Shown here: positions 34,103 to 42,371 of the stretch, piece by piece | Layout of the letters: each line of letters opens with the position of its first letter | Numbering within the stretch: the stretch's first letter is position 1 | Origin: Polynucleobacter corsicus | GTDB lineage: Bacteria; Pseudomonadota; Gammaproteobacteria; Burkholderiales; Burkholderiaceae | DNA: 64,000 bases | Direction of reading: 5' to 3' | Assembly: GCF_018688255.1 (NCBI RefSeq) | Contig: NZ_CP061314.1 | Span: 682,001 to 746,000, forward strand | Position numbers and translations under genes: made by a program | Notes under the pieces: model-generated | What the model was told of the DNA's origin: nothing | The model's database searches: none | What the model saw: the letters and a program-made list of their open reading frames with translations, nothing else

Positions 34103-36997
34103 ATGAACGCACCAGTAAATCCTAAAGAACTTGAATTGCAAACCGTTGAGTTCAAGCTCGATGGCCAAACCATCGTTTCTTACGAAGGTGAGACTATTCT
34201 CAAAGCCGCTAAACGCCACGGGATTGATATTCCGCATCTGTGCTTTAAAGATGGCTATCGTGCTGATGGTAATTGCCGAGCATGTGTAGTGGAGATTAAT
34301 GGTGAACGTACATTAGCACCCAGTTGCTGCCGTAGCGCAACTCCAGGCATGGATGTCAAAGCCAACAGCGAACGTGCACTCAAGAGCCAAAAGTTAGTGC
34401 TAGAAATGTTGTTATCCGATATGCCCGACGAAGGATTTAAGTGGGTTGGTGACAGCAAGGAAGAAGAGCAAAAAAATCAGCACGGAGAGCTTAGTACTTG
34501 GGCTACCCGTATGGATGTCACAGTACGTCCAGAGCTCAAGGCATTGCGCCGTGAAAAAGTCAGTCATGACGTATCTCACCCAGCCATGGCGGTGAACTTA
34601 GATGCCTGTATTCAATGTAATCGTTGCGTGCGCGCTTGTCGTGAAGAGCAGGTCAATGATGTGATTGGTTATGCCATGCGCGGTTCGCATAGCGAGATCG
34701 TGTTTGATCTGAATGACCCAATGGGTGATAGTACTTGCGTTGCTTGTGGCGAGTGTGTTCAGGCTTGCCCAACAGGCGCATTAATGCCGAAGGGCTTAAT
34801 TGGTTCGCAAACAGTTGATCGCAAGGTAGATTCAGTTTGTCCATTCTGCGGTGTAGGTTGTCAGATCACTTACAACGTGAAAGATGAAAAGATTGTTAGC
34901 GTTGAAGGTCGTGATGGCCCAGCCAACCATAACCGTCTTTGCGTTAAAGGTCGCTTTGGTATGGATTACATCCACAACCCACAGCGCTTAACCAAGCCGC
35001 TCATTCGTAAGGCGGGCGTTGCTAAGGATGAGGCTTTACTAGAAGGCAAGCAAGATTGGTCTGACATTTTCCGTGAAGCAACGTGGGAAGAAGCTCTAGA
35101 AGTTGCTGGTGGCGGCCTGAAGAAGCTCAAAGATCAATACGGCAATAAGGTATTGGCTGGATTTGGTTCTGCAAAAGGCAGTAACGAAGAGGCTTACTTA
35201 TTCCAAAAACTGGTACGCACTGGTTTTGGTAGTAACAACGTTGACCATTGCACACGCCTTTGCCATGCTTCATCAGTTGCCGCACTTTTAGAAGGTGTTG
35301 GTTCTGGTGCGGTAAGTAATCAAGTAAACGATGTTGAGCATTCCAGTCTTATTTTCTTGATCGGTTCAAATCCAACCGCAAACCATCCTGTTGCCGCGAC
35401 CTGGTTCAAGAATGCCGCCAAACGAGGCGCGAAAATTGTATTGTGTGATCCACGTGCGACCGATATCAGTAAGCATGCCTGGCGTACGATGCAGTTCAAG
35501 CCAGACACTGATGTGGCGATGCTCAATGCCATGATCTTCACAGTGATTGAAGAGGGTCTGGTTGATAAAGACTTTATTGAGAACCGCTCGAATAACTTTG
35601 AAGCACTCAAAGAAAATATCAAGGGCTATAGTCCTGAAGCAATGGCACCAATCTGCGGTATTCCAGCAGAGACTTTGCGTGAAGTCGCCAGAGAATTTGC
35701 TACTACTAAGTCAGCTATGATTTTGTGGGGCATGGGTATTAGTCAGCACGTTCATGGTACTGATAATGCTCGTTGCTTAATTGCTTTGGTCAGTATTACC
35801 GGTCAAATTGGTAAGCCTGGTTCTGGCTTGCATCCACTGCGTGGACAAAATAACGTGCAGGGCGCGAGTGATGCGGGATTAATTCCGATGATGTTCCCGA
35901 ACTACCAACGCGTAGACAATCCGGAAGCGCATGCTTGGTTTGAGAAATTCTGGGATACCCCATTAGATAAGAAGCCTGGCTACACCGTAGTCGAGATCAT
36001 GCATAAGATCACGGCACCGGATAGTGATCCAGACAAGATTCGCGGCATGTATGTTGAGGGTGAGAACCCTGCGATGAGTGATCCCGATTTAAATCATGCC
36101 CGTCATGCTTTGGCTTCTTTGGATCTCTTGGTTGTACAAGATATTTTCATGACTGAGACTGCGCTCCTAGCGGACGTGGTATTGCCAGCAAGCGCATGGC
36201 CTGAGAAGGTTGGTACTGCTAGTAATACCGATCGTATGGTTCAGATGGGCAAGAAAGCAATTAATCCTCCGGGAGATGCTAAGCCTGATTTATGGATCAT
36301 TCAGCAAATTGCGAAGCGCATGGGTCTGAACTGGAACTATCAAGGTGCTGACGACGGTGTTGCGCAGGTGTATGACGAGATGCGTCAAGCAATGCATGCA
36401 GCTATCAGCGGTATTACTTGGGAGCGTTTAGAAAAAGAATCTAGCGTTACCTATCCATGTTTATCTGCTGAAGATCCAGGTCGCCCAATTGTGTTTAATG
36501 ACAAGTTCGATACCAAAGATGGCAGAGTGAAGTTAGTACCGGCTGATATTATTCCTGCGAATGAGCGCCCAGATGCGGAGTATCCATTTGTGCTGATTAC
36601 AGGACGTCAGTTAGAGCATTGGCACACAGGCAGTATGACCCGCCGTGCAACTGTCTTAGATGCCATTGAACCGATGGCCACTGTATCGATGCATGGTGAA
36701 GATATGACTCAGTTAGGCGTATCTGCTGGTGATGTCATTACGGTTCAGTCACGTCGTGGAGAAGTAGCTATCCACGTGCGTCGAGATGACGGCACACCTC
36801 GTGGTGTGATCTTCATTCCGTTTGCTTACTATGAAGCTGCAGCCAACTTAATTACGAACTCTGCCCTAGATCCATTTGGCAAGATTCCAGAATTTAAGTA
36901 CTGCGCCGTCAAGCTCGCTAAAGGTGGTCAGGCTGCTGCAGTGATGGGCTACGGTACTAATGATTCTAAGAGGCAGAAGGTTGAATCGGCTCACTGA
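34103..36997 (+). CDS. Formate dehydrogenase, alpha (catalytic) subunit
   Basis: Oxidises formate to CO2 at a bis-molybdopterin molybdenum or tungsten centre. The 964-residue chain has in order: a NuoG-like 2Fe-2S domain (PHLCFKDGYRADGNCRACVV, about 50-70), two 4Fe-4S sites (DACIQCNRCVRACREEQ and STCVACGECVQACPTGAL, about 170-235), the 4Fe-4S site of the catalytic domain (VCPFCGVGCQITY, about 248-260), and the metal ligand region DHCTRLCHASSV where a Cys replaces the selenocysteine of E. coli FdhF. The C-terminal molybdopterin domain includes RQLEHWHTGSMTRR. AAGGGA at 34082-34087 precedes the start. A terminator follows. Confidence 0.93.
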   Translation: MNAPVNPKELELQTVEFKLDGQTIVSYEGETILKAAKRHGIDIPHLCFKDGYRADGNCRACVVEINGERTLAPSCCRSATPGMDVKANSERALKSQKLVLEMLLSDMPDEGFKWVGDSKEEEQKNQHGELSTWATRMDVTVRPELKALRREKVSHDVSHPAMAVNLDACIQCNRCVRACREEQVNDVIGYAMRGSHSEIVFDLNDPMGDSTCVACGECVQACPTGALMPKGLIGSQTVDRKVDSVCPFCGVGCQITYNVKDEKIVSVEGRDGPANHNRLCVKGRFGMDYIHNPQRLTKPLIRKAGVAKDEALLEGKQDWSDIFREATWEEALEVAGGGLKKLKDQYGNKVLAGFGSAKGSNEEAYLFQKLVRTGFGSNNVDHCTRLCHASSVAALLEGVGSGAVSNQVNDVEHSSLIFLIGSNPTANHPVAATWFKNAAKRGAKIVLCDPRATDISKHAWRTMQFKPDTDVAMLNAMIFTVIEEGLVDKDFIENRSNNFEALKENIKGYSPEAMAPICGIPAETLREVAREFATTKSAMILWGMGISQHVHGTDNARCLIALVSITGQIGKPGSGLHPLRGQNNVQGASDAGLIPMMFPNYQRVDNPEAHAWFEKFWDTPLDKKPGYTVVEIMHKITAPDSDPDKIRGMYVEGENPAMSDPDLNHARHALASLDLLVVQDIFMTETALLADVVLPASAWPEKVGTASNTDRMVQMGKKAINPPGDAKPDLWIIQQIAKRMGLNWNYQGADDGVAQVYDEMRQAMHAAISGITWERLEKESSVTYPCLSAEDPGRPIVFNDKFDTKDGRVKLVPADIIPANERPDAEYPFVLITGRQLEHWHTGSMTRRATVLDAIEPMATVSMHGEDMTQLGVSAGDVITVQSRRGEVAIHVRRDDGTPRGVIFIPFAYYEAAANLITNSALDPFGKIPEFKYCAVKLAKGGQAAAVMGYGTNDSKRQKVESAH

Positions 36998-37015
36998 TTA
37001 TGGGTCCGCTTAAGA

Positions 37016-37041
37016 AAAGGCCGCCTTTGGGCGGTTTTTTC
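37016..37041 (+). terminator. Rho-independent terminator of the formate dehydrogenase operon
   Basis: Stem GGCCGCC/GGCGGTT around TTTG (37019-37036), then a T-run (TTTTC). It lies 19 bases after the alpha-subunit stop and separates it from the following TA locus. Confidence 0.85.
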
Positions 37042-37061
37042 TTATGAAATGACCTTACTTT

Positions 37062-37089
37062 CTATCTTACTACTTTTGTAGTAAGATAG
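37062..37089. promoter_or_regulatory. 12-base perfect inverted repeat, TA operator candidate
   Basis: CTATCTTACTAC (37062-37073) and GTAGTAAGATAG (37078-37089) are exact inverted copies around TTTT, ending 19 bases before the antitoxin start codon. Position and symmetry fit an autorepression operator; the same arms could also fold as an RNA hairpin. Confidence 0.6.
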
Positions 37090-37108
37090 TTCGAAAGGGA
37101 GATTTTTG

Positions 37109-37336
37109 ATGGGCATGCCAGTCAGAATTGATGACAATCTATATGAAGCAGCAAAGTCTGAGGCCAAGTCTGAGCATCGGACTATTGCTGGCCAGCTTGA
37201 GTTTTGGGCTACGGTAGGTAGAGCTGCAATTGATAATCCTGACCTCCCAATTTCATTTATTACCGCCTCTTTGGCATCGCTATCAGAGCCGAGGGCAGAT
37301 GCTACCCCATTCATCCCTCGCTCTGAGAAGGTTTGA
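37109..37336 (+). CDS. ParD-like antitoxin
   Basis: A 75-residue protein whose start (MGMPVRIDDNLYEAAKSEAK then SEHRTIAGQLEFWATVGRAA) matches the ParD-like ribbon-helix-helix antitoxins. ATG 37109 is preceded by AAGGGAG (37095-37101). The C-terminal tail is the expected toxin-binding part. Its stop overlaps the toxin start (TGATG). A perfect inverted repeat lies just upstream, consistent with autoregulation. Confidence 0.78.
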   Translation: MGMPVRIDDNLYEAAKSEAKSEHRTIAGQLEFWATVGRAAIDNPDLPISFITASLASLSEPRADATPFIPRSEKV

Positions 37337-37614
37337 TGGCGCATTCAGTTATTCAAACGCGCCGATTCGCCAGACAATACAAAAAGCTAAATGACAATAT
37401 TGCCAAGGATGTAGATGAAGCTGTAGGAATGATTTCAAATGAACCTTCAATTGGCGAAAAAAAGAAGGGTGATTTAGCTGCATTATTGGTGTACAAGTTC
37501 AAAAGTAATGGCCAACTCTATTTACTCGGCTACTCGCTTGATGACGGCTTGAGGTTGATATATTTAGAGGCGATCGGATCGCATGAAAATTTCTATCGAG
37601 ACATCAAGAGATAG
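37336..37614 (+). CDS. RelE/ParE-family toxin
   Basis: A 92-residue RelE/ParE-fold toxin: MAHSVIQTRRFARQYKKLND begins with the typical strand-helix, followed by DEAVGMISNEPSIGEKKKGD, the strand VYKFKSNGQLYLLGYSL and the last strand LIYLEAIGSHENFYRDIKR. ATG 37336 overlaps the antitoxin stop by one base, so the pair is coupled. Whether it cleaves mRNA (RelE-like) or inhibits gyrase (ParE-like) cannot be told. The frame is intact. nadB starts 39 bases downstream. Confidence 0.82.
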   Translation: MAHSVIQTRRFARQYKKLNDNIAKDVDEAVGMISNEPSIGEKKKGDLAALLVYKFKSNGQLYLLGYSLDDGLRLIYLEAIGSHENFYRDIKR

Positions 37615-37653
37615 TCAACACAAGATTCCATTGCCCTTTAGAATTGACTTTCT

Positions 37654-39315
37654 ATGGCTAGTTCAAAACCCCAAACCCCACCATCCGATACCAAAGCAGA
37701 ATTACCTGTTCTGATTATTGGAGCAGGCCTCGCCGGCCTGACAGTAGCTCTGCATATGGCAGAGACGCAGCCGGTCATTGTGATGGCCAAGCGGGGCCTG
37801 GGTGAAGCTGCAACTGCTTGGGCGCAGGGCGGTATTGTTGGGGTGGTCGATAAGGTCCATGACAGCGTTGACTCTCATGTGGCCGATACCTTAGATGCTG
37901 GTGCTGGTCTTGTGGTGGAATCTACTGCTCGATACATCGCCGAAGAAAGCGCTGAAGCCATTCGTTGGCTAGTTGAGCAGGGTGTTCCTTTTACTGCTGA
38001 CGAGACCGGGCCCATGGGCTTGCATCTCACACGCGAAGGAGGCCATAGTCAACGCCGCATTGCGCACGTTGCGGATGCTACCGGCAAGGCTATTCATGAG
38101 GTGTTGTTGGATAAAGCACGGGCCCATAAAAATATTCAATTGCTAGAGCACTGGATTGCTTTAGATCTGATTACTAACCGTCACCTAGATGCGAAGACGC
38201 AGCGTACAAAGCCAAATCGCTGTTACGGCGTGTATGCCCTTGATATTAAAAATAATCATGTAGAAACGATTGAAGCCAAGTCAGTAGTGTTGGCTACGGG
38301 TGGTGTTGGCAAGGTGTACAGATACACTAGTAACCCTGACACCGCTACAGGCGATGGTATCGCTATGGCCTGGCGTGCAGGTTGCCGTGTCGGTAATATG
38401 GAATTTATTCAGTTCCATCCAACATGTTTATATCACCCTAGCGATAGAACCTTTTTAATCACCGAGGCAATGCGTGGTGAGGGTGGTTTGCTTAAGCTCC
38501 CTAACGGGACTCGCTTTATGCCCGAGCATGATGAGCGCAATGAGTTAGCGCCGCGCGATATTGTGGCTAGAGCAATCGACTTTGAGATGAAAAAGCATGG
38601 TCTCGATTACGTCCATCTCGATGCCACCCATTTAGGCGAAGCTTTTATTCAAGAGCATTTCCCAATGATCTATGCGCGCTGTATGAGTTTGGGGCTAGAT
38701 ATTACTAAAGAGCCTATACCTGTGGTACCGGCAGCGCATTACACCTGTGGTGGCGTAGTGACTGACCTTAAGGGGCGTACTGATTTACCTGGGCTTTATG
38801 CGGTAGGTGAAGCTACCTATACCGGTTTACATGGCGCTAATCGCCTGGCTAGTAATTCATTATTAGAGTGCATCGTCATTGGTAAGGCCGCTGCTGCAGA
38901 TATCTCTGCAATGAAAACACTAGTAATGCCAAAACTGCCACTGTGGGATGAGAGTCAGGTCGAGGATGCCGATGAGCAGGTGGTAATTGCCCATAACTGG
39001 GATGAGCTACGTTCATTGATGTGGAATTACGTCGGTATCGTGAGGACCAATCGAAGGTTAGAGCGTGCACTACACCGCATCAAACTCCTCAGATACGAAG
39101 TACAGGAGTATTACGCGAACTTTAAAGTAACACGAGATCTGATTGAGCTACGTAACTTACTGGAGTGTGCCGAGTTGATTGTGAGATCAGCACTCATGCG
39201 CCGAGAGAGCAGGGGATTGCATTACAGCCGCGATTACCCAGGGACTTGGGCGGTCTCTTACCCAACAATCTTGACCCCACAGGCAGAAGGTACTTCAGAA
39301 AATCCTGAGACCTAA
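37654..39315 (+). CDS. nadB: L-aspartate oxidase NadB
   Basis: First enzyme of de novo NAD synthesis: oxidises L-aspartate to iminoaspartate with FAD. The 553-residue product has the FAD-binding motif PVLIIGAGLAGLTVALHMAE (about 19-38), the active-site block GGVGKVYRYTSNPDTATGDG, NMEFIQFHPTCLYHP, and the C-terminal GEATYTGLHGANRLASNSLL. The partner genes nadC and nadA lie on the opposite strand beyond a TA locus. A second TA locus lies immediately upstream. Confidence 0.94.
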   Translation: MASSKPQTPPSDTKAELPVLIIGAGLAGLTVALHMAETQPVIVMAKRGLGEAATAWAQGGIVGVVDKVHDSVDSHVADTLDAGAGLVVESTARYIAEESAEAIRWLVEQGVPFTADETGPMGLHLTREGGHSQRRIAHVADATGKAIHEVLLDKARAHKNIQLLEHWIALDLITNRHLDAKTQRTKPNRCYGVYALDIKNNHVETIEAKSVVLATGGVGKVYRYTSNPDTATGDGIAMAWRAGCRVGNMEFIQFHPTCLYHPSDRTFLITEAMRGEGGLLKLPNGTRFMPEHDERNELAPRDIVARAIDFEMKKHGLDYVHLDATHLGEAFIQEHFPMIYARCMSLGLDITKEPIPVVPAAHYTCGGVVTDLKGRTDLPGLYAVGEATYTGLHGANRLASNSLLECIVIGKAAAADISAMKTLVMPKLPLWDESQVEDADEQVVIAHNWDELRSLMWNYVGIVRTNRRLERALHRIKLLRYEVQEYYANFKVTRDLIELRNLLECAELIVRSALMRRESRGLHYSRDYPGTWAVSYPTILTPQAEGTSENPET

Positions 39316-39320
39316 TCTCA

Positions 39321-39572
39321 TCAAAGGTCGCCTTTTGAAACAGCTTCTTTAATGTAATTATTGAGTCGGGTTTGCCAACCTTTCCCACTTGCCCTTAGTT
39401 TCTCCAGTACATCAAAGTCCATTCTGAGACTCAGCATCTCCTTAGTATTTTTAATGGGCGGTCTACCAACACCTCTTTTGATAAGGGTATCGCCAACATA
39501 GACGTGGGCATCCTTAAACCATTGTTCATCCAACTCAGGCGCGTCATCTGGATCAACCCATTCTTCCTGCAT
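39321..39572 (-). CDS. BrnA-like antitoxin (orphan third gene)
   Basis: An 83-residue protein from ATG 39572 with the BrnA pattern VDPDDAPELDEQWFKDAHVY, GDTLIKRGVGRPP, LSLRMDFDVLEKLRASGKGW and QTRLNNYIKEAV, that is a ribbon-helix-helix DNA-binding protein. BrnA normally pairs with the RNase toxin BrnT, but no BrnT is encoded nearby. The start lies 4 bases after the stop of the Xre-type antitoxin gene upstream on the same strand, so it appears to be the third gene of that TA operon. It ends 5 bases from the convergent nadB. Confidence 0.75.
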   Translation of the reverse strand: MQEEWVDPDDAPELDEQWFKDAHVYVGDTLIKRGVGRPPIKNTKEMLSLRMDFDVLEKLRASGKGWQTRLNNYIKEAVSKGDL

Positions 39573-39576
39573 ATTT

Positions 39577-39879
39577 TTATTTCTTGATAGCGGGTGCAGC
39601 ATGAAGGCTTAAGCCTAGCGCAGCAATAACTTTAAGTATGGTGTCAAAGCCTGGGCTTCTCTCGCCAGAGAGTGATTTGTATAAGCTCTCTCTAGTTAGC
39701 CCTGAATCTTTAGCAACCTGAGTCATCCCTTTTGCTCTTGCAATGTCACCCAGTGCTTTAGCGATAAAAGCAGCATCACCATTTGCTTCATCAATGCAAG
39801 CCTCTAGGTAGGCAGCCATTTCTTTTGGTGTGCGAAGATGCTCGGCTACATCGTATGGGGCTGTGATTGTTTTTTTCAT
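39577..39879 (-). CDS. HigA-type addiction-module antidote (Xre-like)
   Basis: A 100-residue antitoxin of the addiction-module antidote type: a start with APYDVAEHLRTPKEMAAYLE, then an Xre-like helix-turn-helix (IARAKGMTQVAKDSGLTRES and LYKSLSGERSPGFDTILKVI). It follows the toxin gene by 35 bases, the reversed order (toxin first) typical of higBA-like pairs. The BrnA-like gene follows. Confidence 0.85.
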   Translation of the reverse strand: MKKTITAPYDVAEHLRTPKEMAAYLEACIDEANGDAAFIAKALGDIARAKGMTQVAKDSGLTRESLYKSLSGERSPGFDTILKVIAALGLSLHAAPAIKK

Positions 39880-39914
39880 AATAGTTATTTATAGATTTCT
39901 CGCTAAACGTTGAG

Positions 39915-40178
39915 CTAGTTTGATATCTTTAGCTTGTGTTTTTTATCTCCGCCCATTAAGAGAATGGTAATTTTCTGCCCATGTTTGGTGTAGTACACCC
40001 GGTAACCAGGGCCAAAATCAATCTTCATCTCGAATACTTTTTCACCCACTGATTCAATATTGCCTGGATTTCCTTCGGATAGCCTTTTAATTCTTGCTTG
40101 TATCTTTGCTCTTGCTGTCAAATCAAATAAGTTATCTAGCCAAACTATAAAGTCTTCTGTTTTTCTAATTTCGATCAT
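39915..40178 (-). CDS. RelE/ParE-family addiction-module killer protein (HigB-like)
   Basis: An 87-residue toxin with the addiction-module killer pattern MIEIRKTEDFIVWLDNLFDL, TARAKIQARIKRLSEGNPGN, and FGPGYRVYYTKHGQKITILL followed by MGGDKKHK. The GPGYRVYY and GGDK blocks are typical of this RelE-superfamily subgroup. It is first in the operon, behind an inverted repeat at 40186-40203. Target mRNA cleavage is expected from the family. Confidence 0.88.
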   Translation of the reverse strand: MIEIRKTEDFIVWLDNLFDLTARAKIQARIKRLSEGNPGNIESVGEKVFEMKIDFGPGYRVYYTKHGQKITILLMGGDKKHKLKISN

Positions 40179-40185
40179 GCTTAAT

Positions 40186-40203
40186 TGTATCCAGTAGGAT
40201 ACA
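40186..40203. promoter_or_regulatory. Inverted repeat upstream of HigB-like toxin, operator candidate
   Basis: TGTATCC (40186-40192) and GGATACA (40197-40203) around AGTA, 8 bases before the toxin start codon. This is the expected place for the antitoxin operator of the toxin-antitoxin-BrnA operon. Confidence 0.6.
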
Positions 40204-40252
40204 CTAAGTCAAAGAATGGTCTTGATGTTAACCAGAAAATAGGGTGATTGGA

Positions 40253-41107
40253 TTATAAAAATCTCATCGAGAAATCCACTGCCTGAATATCTTTAGTCAG
40301 TTTTCCGAGGGAGATGCGATCAACACCAGTAGCAGCAATCACACGCATCTGATCTAAGTCGATGCCACCAGAAGCTTCCAATAGAGCGCGGCCATTGGTA
40401 AAGACAACTGCTTCTTTCATTTGCTCGATGGTGAAGTTATCAATCAGGATACTTTTTGCCCCGGCATCCAAAGCCTCTTTTAATTCAGCAAAGTTCTCCA
40501 CTTCTACCTGAATGTCCACCCCCGAATTAAGAGCTTGTGCAGCTTTAATGGCAGCAGCAACACCACCTGCAGCAGTAATATGATTCTCTTTAATTAAGAT
40601 GCCATGCCAAAGTGCGAGACGTTGGTTTTGGCCGCCACCCACACGCACTGCGTACTTCTGCGCCTGACGTAAGCCTGGAATCGTTTTGCGTGTATCGAGA
40701 ACGGCGCAACCTTTGGGGTTTGGGCTGACACCGGCAATGGCATCAACGTGTTGACGAGCAATGCTTGCAGTCCAAGACAATGTTTGTAAGAAATTAATAC
40801 AGGGACGCTCAGCTGAGAGCAGGGCACGAGAGTTGGCTTCAATATCGCAAACCTTGGTATCAGGCTTCATTAAGTTGCCCTCCAAGTAATACCAAGTCAC
40901 TTTCGCTGCAGGATCTAATTTCTTGAGCGTGCCTTCAAACCAATCCACTCCGCATAAAACTGCTTCTTGACGAACGATCAGTTGTGCATGCACAGGTTTG
41001 CTGGGAACCAATTGCGCAGTCCAATCACACTTGCCAATATCCTCCATCAGCGCATCAGCAATATTACGTTGGCGGGCCTGCTCTAAGGTTTCGTTGTAAT
41101 CAAACAT
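40253..41107 (-). CDS. nadC: Nicotinate-nucleotide pyrophosphorylase NadC
   Basis: Converts quinolinate and PRPP to nicotinate mononucleotide. The 284-residue product has the N-terminal domain with RQEAVLCGVDWFEGTLKKLD and the barrel with TRKTIPGLRQAQKYAVRVGG, HGILIKENHITAAGG and VEVENFAELKEALDAGAKSI. It lies 23 bases after nadA on the minus strand, so the two are cotranscribed, divergently from the histidine kinase gene. Confidence 0.95.
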   Translation of the reverse strand: MFDYNETLEQARQRNIADALMEDIGKCDWTAQLVPSKPVHAQLIVRQEAVLCGVDWFEGTLKKLDPAAKVTWYYLEGNLMKPDTKVCDIEANSRALLSAERPCINFLQTLSWTASIARQHVDAIAGVSPNPKGCAVLDTRKTIPGLRQAQKYAVRVGGGQNQRLALWHGILIKENHITAAGGVAAAIKAAQALNSGVDIQVEVENFAELKEALDAGAKSILIDNFTIEQMKEAVVFTNGRALLEASGGIDLDQMRVIAATGVDRISLGKLTKDIQAVDFSMRFL

Positions 41108-41130
41108 ACGTATGCAGTCAAAAGGTTAAA

Positions 41131-42258
41131 TTAGGCAGCGCCAATATTCTTTACAAAGCCATGCTGGGCTTTGGCTAGAAGATCAGGATGATTCTGGGTG
41201 AAGTCCAGCATGCGCTCGACGCAGCCGAGAGCTTTCACGCGCACCTGTTCCTCAATGAAGATTTCACCAGAAGCATTCTCTAAGCAATCCAAAATTCCTT
41301 GCAAGCCATTCATGGCCATCCAAGGGCAATGAGCGCAGCTCTTACAAGTGGCGCTGTTACCAGCAGTAGGGGCTTCGATTAATACCTTATTGGGAGCCAA
41401 TTGGCGCATGCGATGCAAGATGCCATTGTCAGTAGCCACAATATATTCAGTGGCAGAGCCTTCAACCACGGCTTTGATCATGGCAGAGGTGGAGCCAACG
41501 ACATCTGCCAAATCTACTACTCCTTGTGGAGACTCGGGGTGAACTAAAACCATGGCCTGGGGATGCGCTGCCATGAGCATTTCCAATTCAGCGGCTTTGA
41601 ATTCATCATGAACAATGCAAGCGCCATTCCAGAGCAACATATCTGCACCAGTCTGCTCTTGAATATAGCGGCCCAAGTGACGATCGGGTGCCCACAGAAT
41701 TTTCTTGCCCTCAACTTTGAGTTGGTGAACGATCGCCAAGGCGCAAGAGCTCGTTACCATCCAATCCGCTTGCGCTTTAACAGCAGCACTCGTATTAGCA
41801 TAGACAACTACGGTACGGTCTGGATGCAATGCTCTGAAGGCGGCAAAGTCCTTAGCATCACAACCCAAATCAAGTGAGCAGGTCGCCTCTAAATCTGGCA
41901 TGAAGACACGCTTTTCGGGACTCAGAATCTTGGCAGACTCCCCCATAAAGCGCACACCAGCCACAATCAGATTCTTGGCAGGGTGATTTTTGCCAAAGCG
42001 TGCCATCTCTAGAGAGTCAGCCACAAAGCCACCGGTTGATAAAGCCAAATCTTGAATATCGCCATCTACATAGTAGTGGGCCACTAAAGCAGCATCTTTT
42101 TCGATTAGCAGTTGCTTAATACGGGCAATGACAGCAGCTTTCTCGTTGCCATGAAGCTGTGGAGGTATTTTGGCCCAAGCTTGGGCAGTGCAGGTGGCTC
42201 CGGCAGCATTTTGCTGGGGGTAGTCAAAGGCTATGGGTAAGCTAACGGTTGAGGTCAT
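41131..42258 (-). CDS. nadA: Quinolinate synthase NadA (4Fe-4S)
   Basis: Condenses iminoaspartate with dihydroxyacetone phosphate to quinolinate. The 375-residue product has the substrate block DAALVAHYYVDGDIQDLALS, cluster cysteines in LEATCSLDLGC, VTSSCALAIVH and SATCKSCAHCPWMAMNGL, and LVHPESPQGVVDLADVVGST. First gene of the nadA-nadC unit. Together with nadB it completes de novo NAD synthesis in this window. Confidence 0.95.
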   Translation of the reverse strand: MTSTVSLPIAFDYPQQNAAGATCTAQAWAKIPPQLHGNEKAAVIARIKQLLIEKDAALVAHYYVDGDIQDLALSTGGFVADSLEMARFGKNHPAKNLIVAGVRFMGESAKILSPEKRVFMPDLEATCSLDLGCDAKDFAAFRALHPDRTVVVYANTSAAVKAQADWMVTSSCALAIVHQLKVEGKKILWAPDRHLGRYIQEQTGADMLLWNGACIVHDEFKAAELEMLMAAHPQAMVLVHPESPQGVVDLADVVGSTSAMIKAVVEGSATEYIVATDNGILHRMRQLAPNKVLIEAPTAGNSATCKSCAHCPWMAMNGLQGILDCLENASGEIFIEEQVRVKALGCVERMLDFTQNHPDLLAKAQHGFVKNIGAA

Positions 42259-42371
42259 GCTGAATTTTAACTTAGCAGAGCCTATTCTTGGGTTCCTTGA
42301 GCTATCGTCTCTTTAAGGCTTTGGCCTAGATATTGGATTGGGCATCATAAAAGGTAGTAGGATCTACGTGT

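Noticed and set aside
37109..40203. The TA modules as part of a larger mobile island with an integrase
   Set aside because: No integrase, transposase, tRNA junction or flanking direct repeat was seen; each module is short and sits between housekeeping genes.
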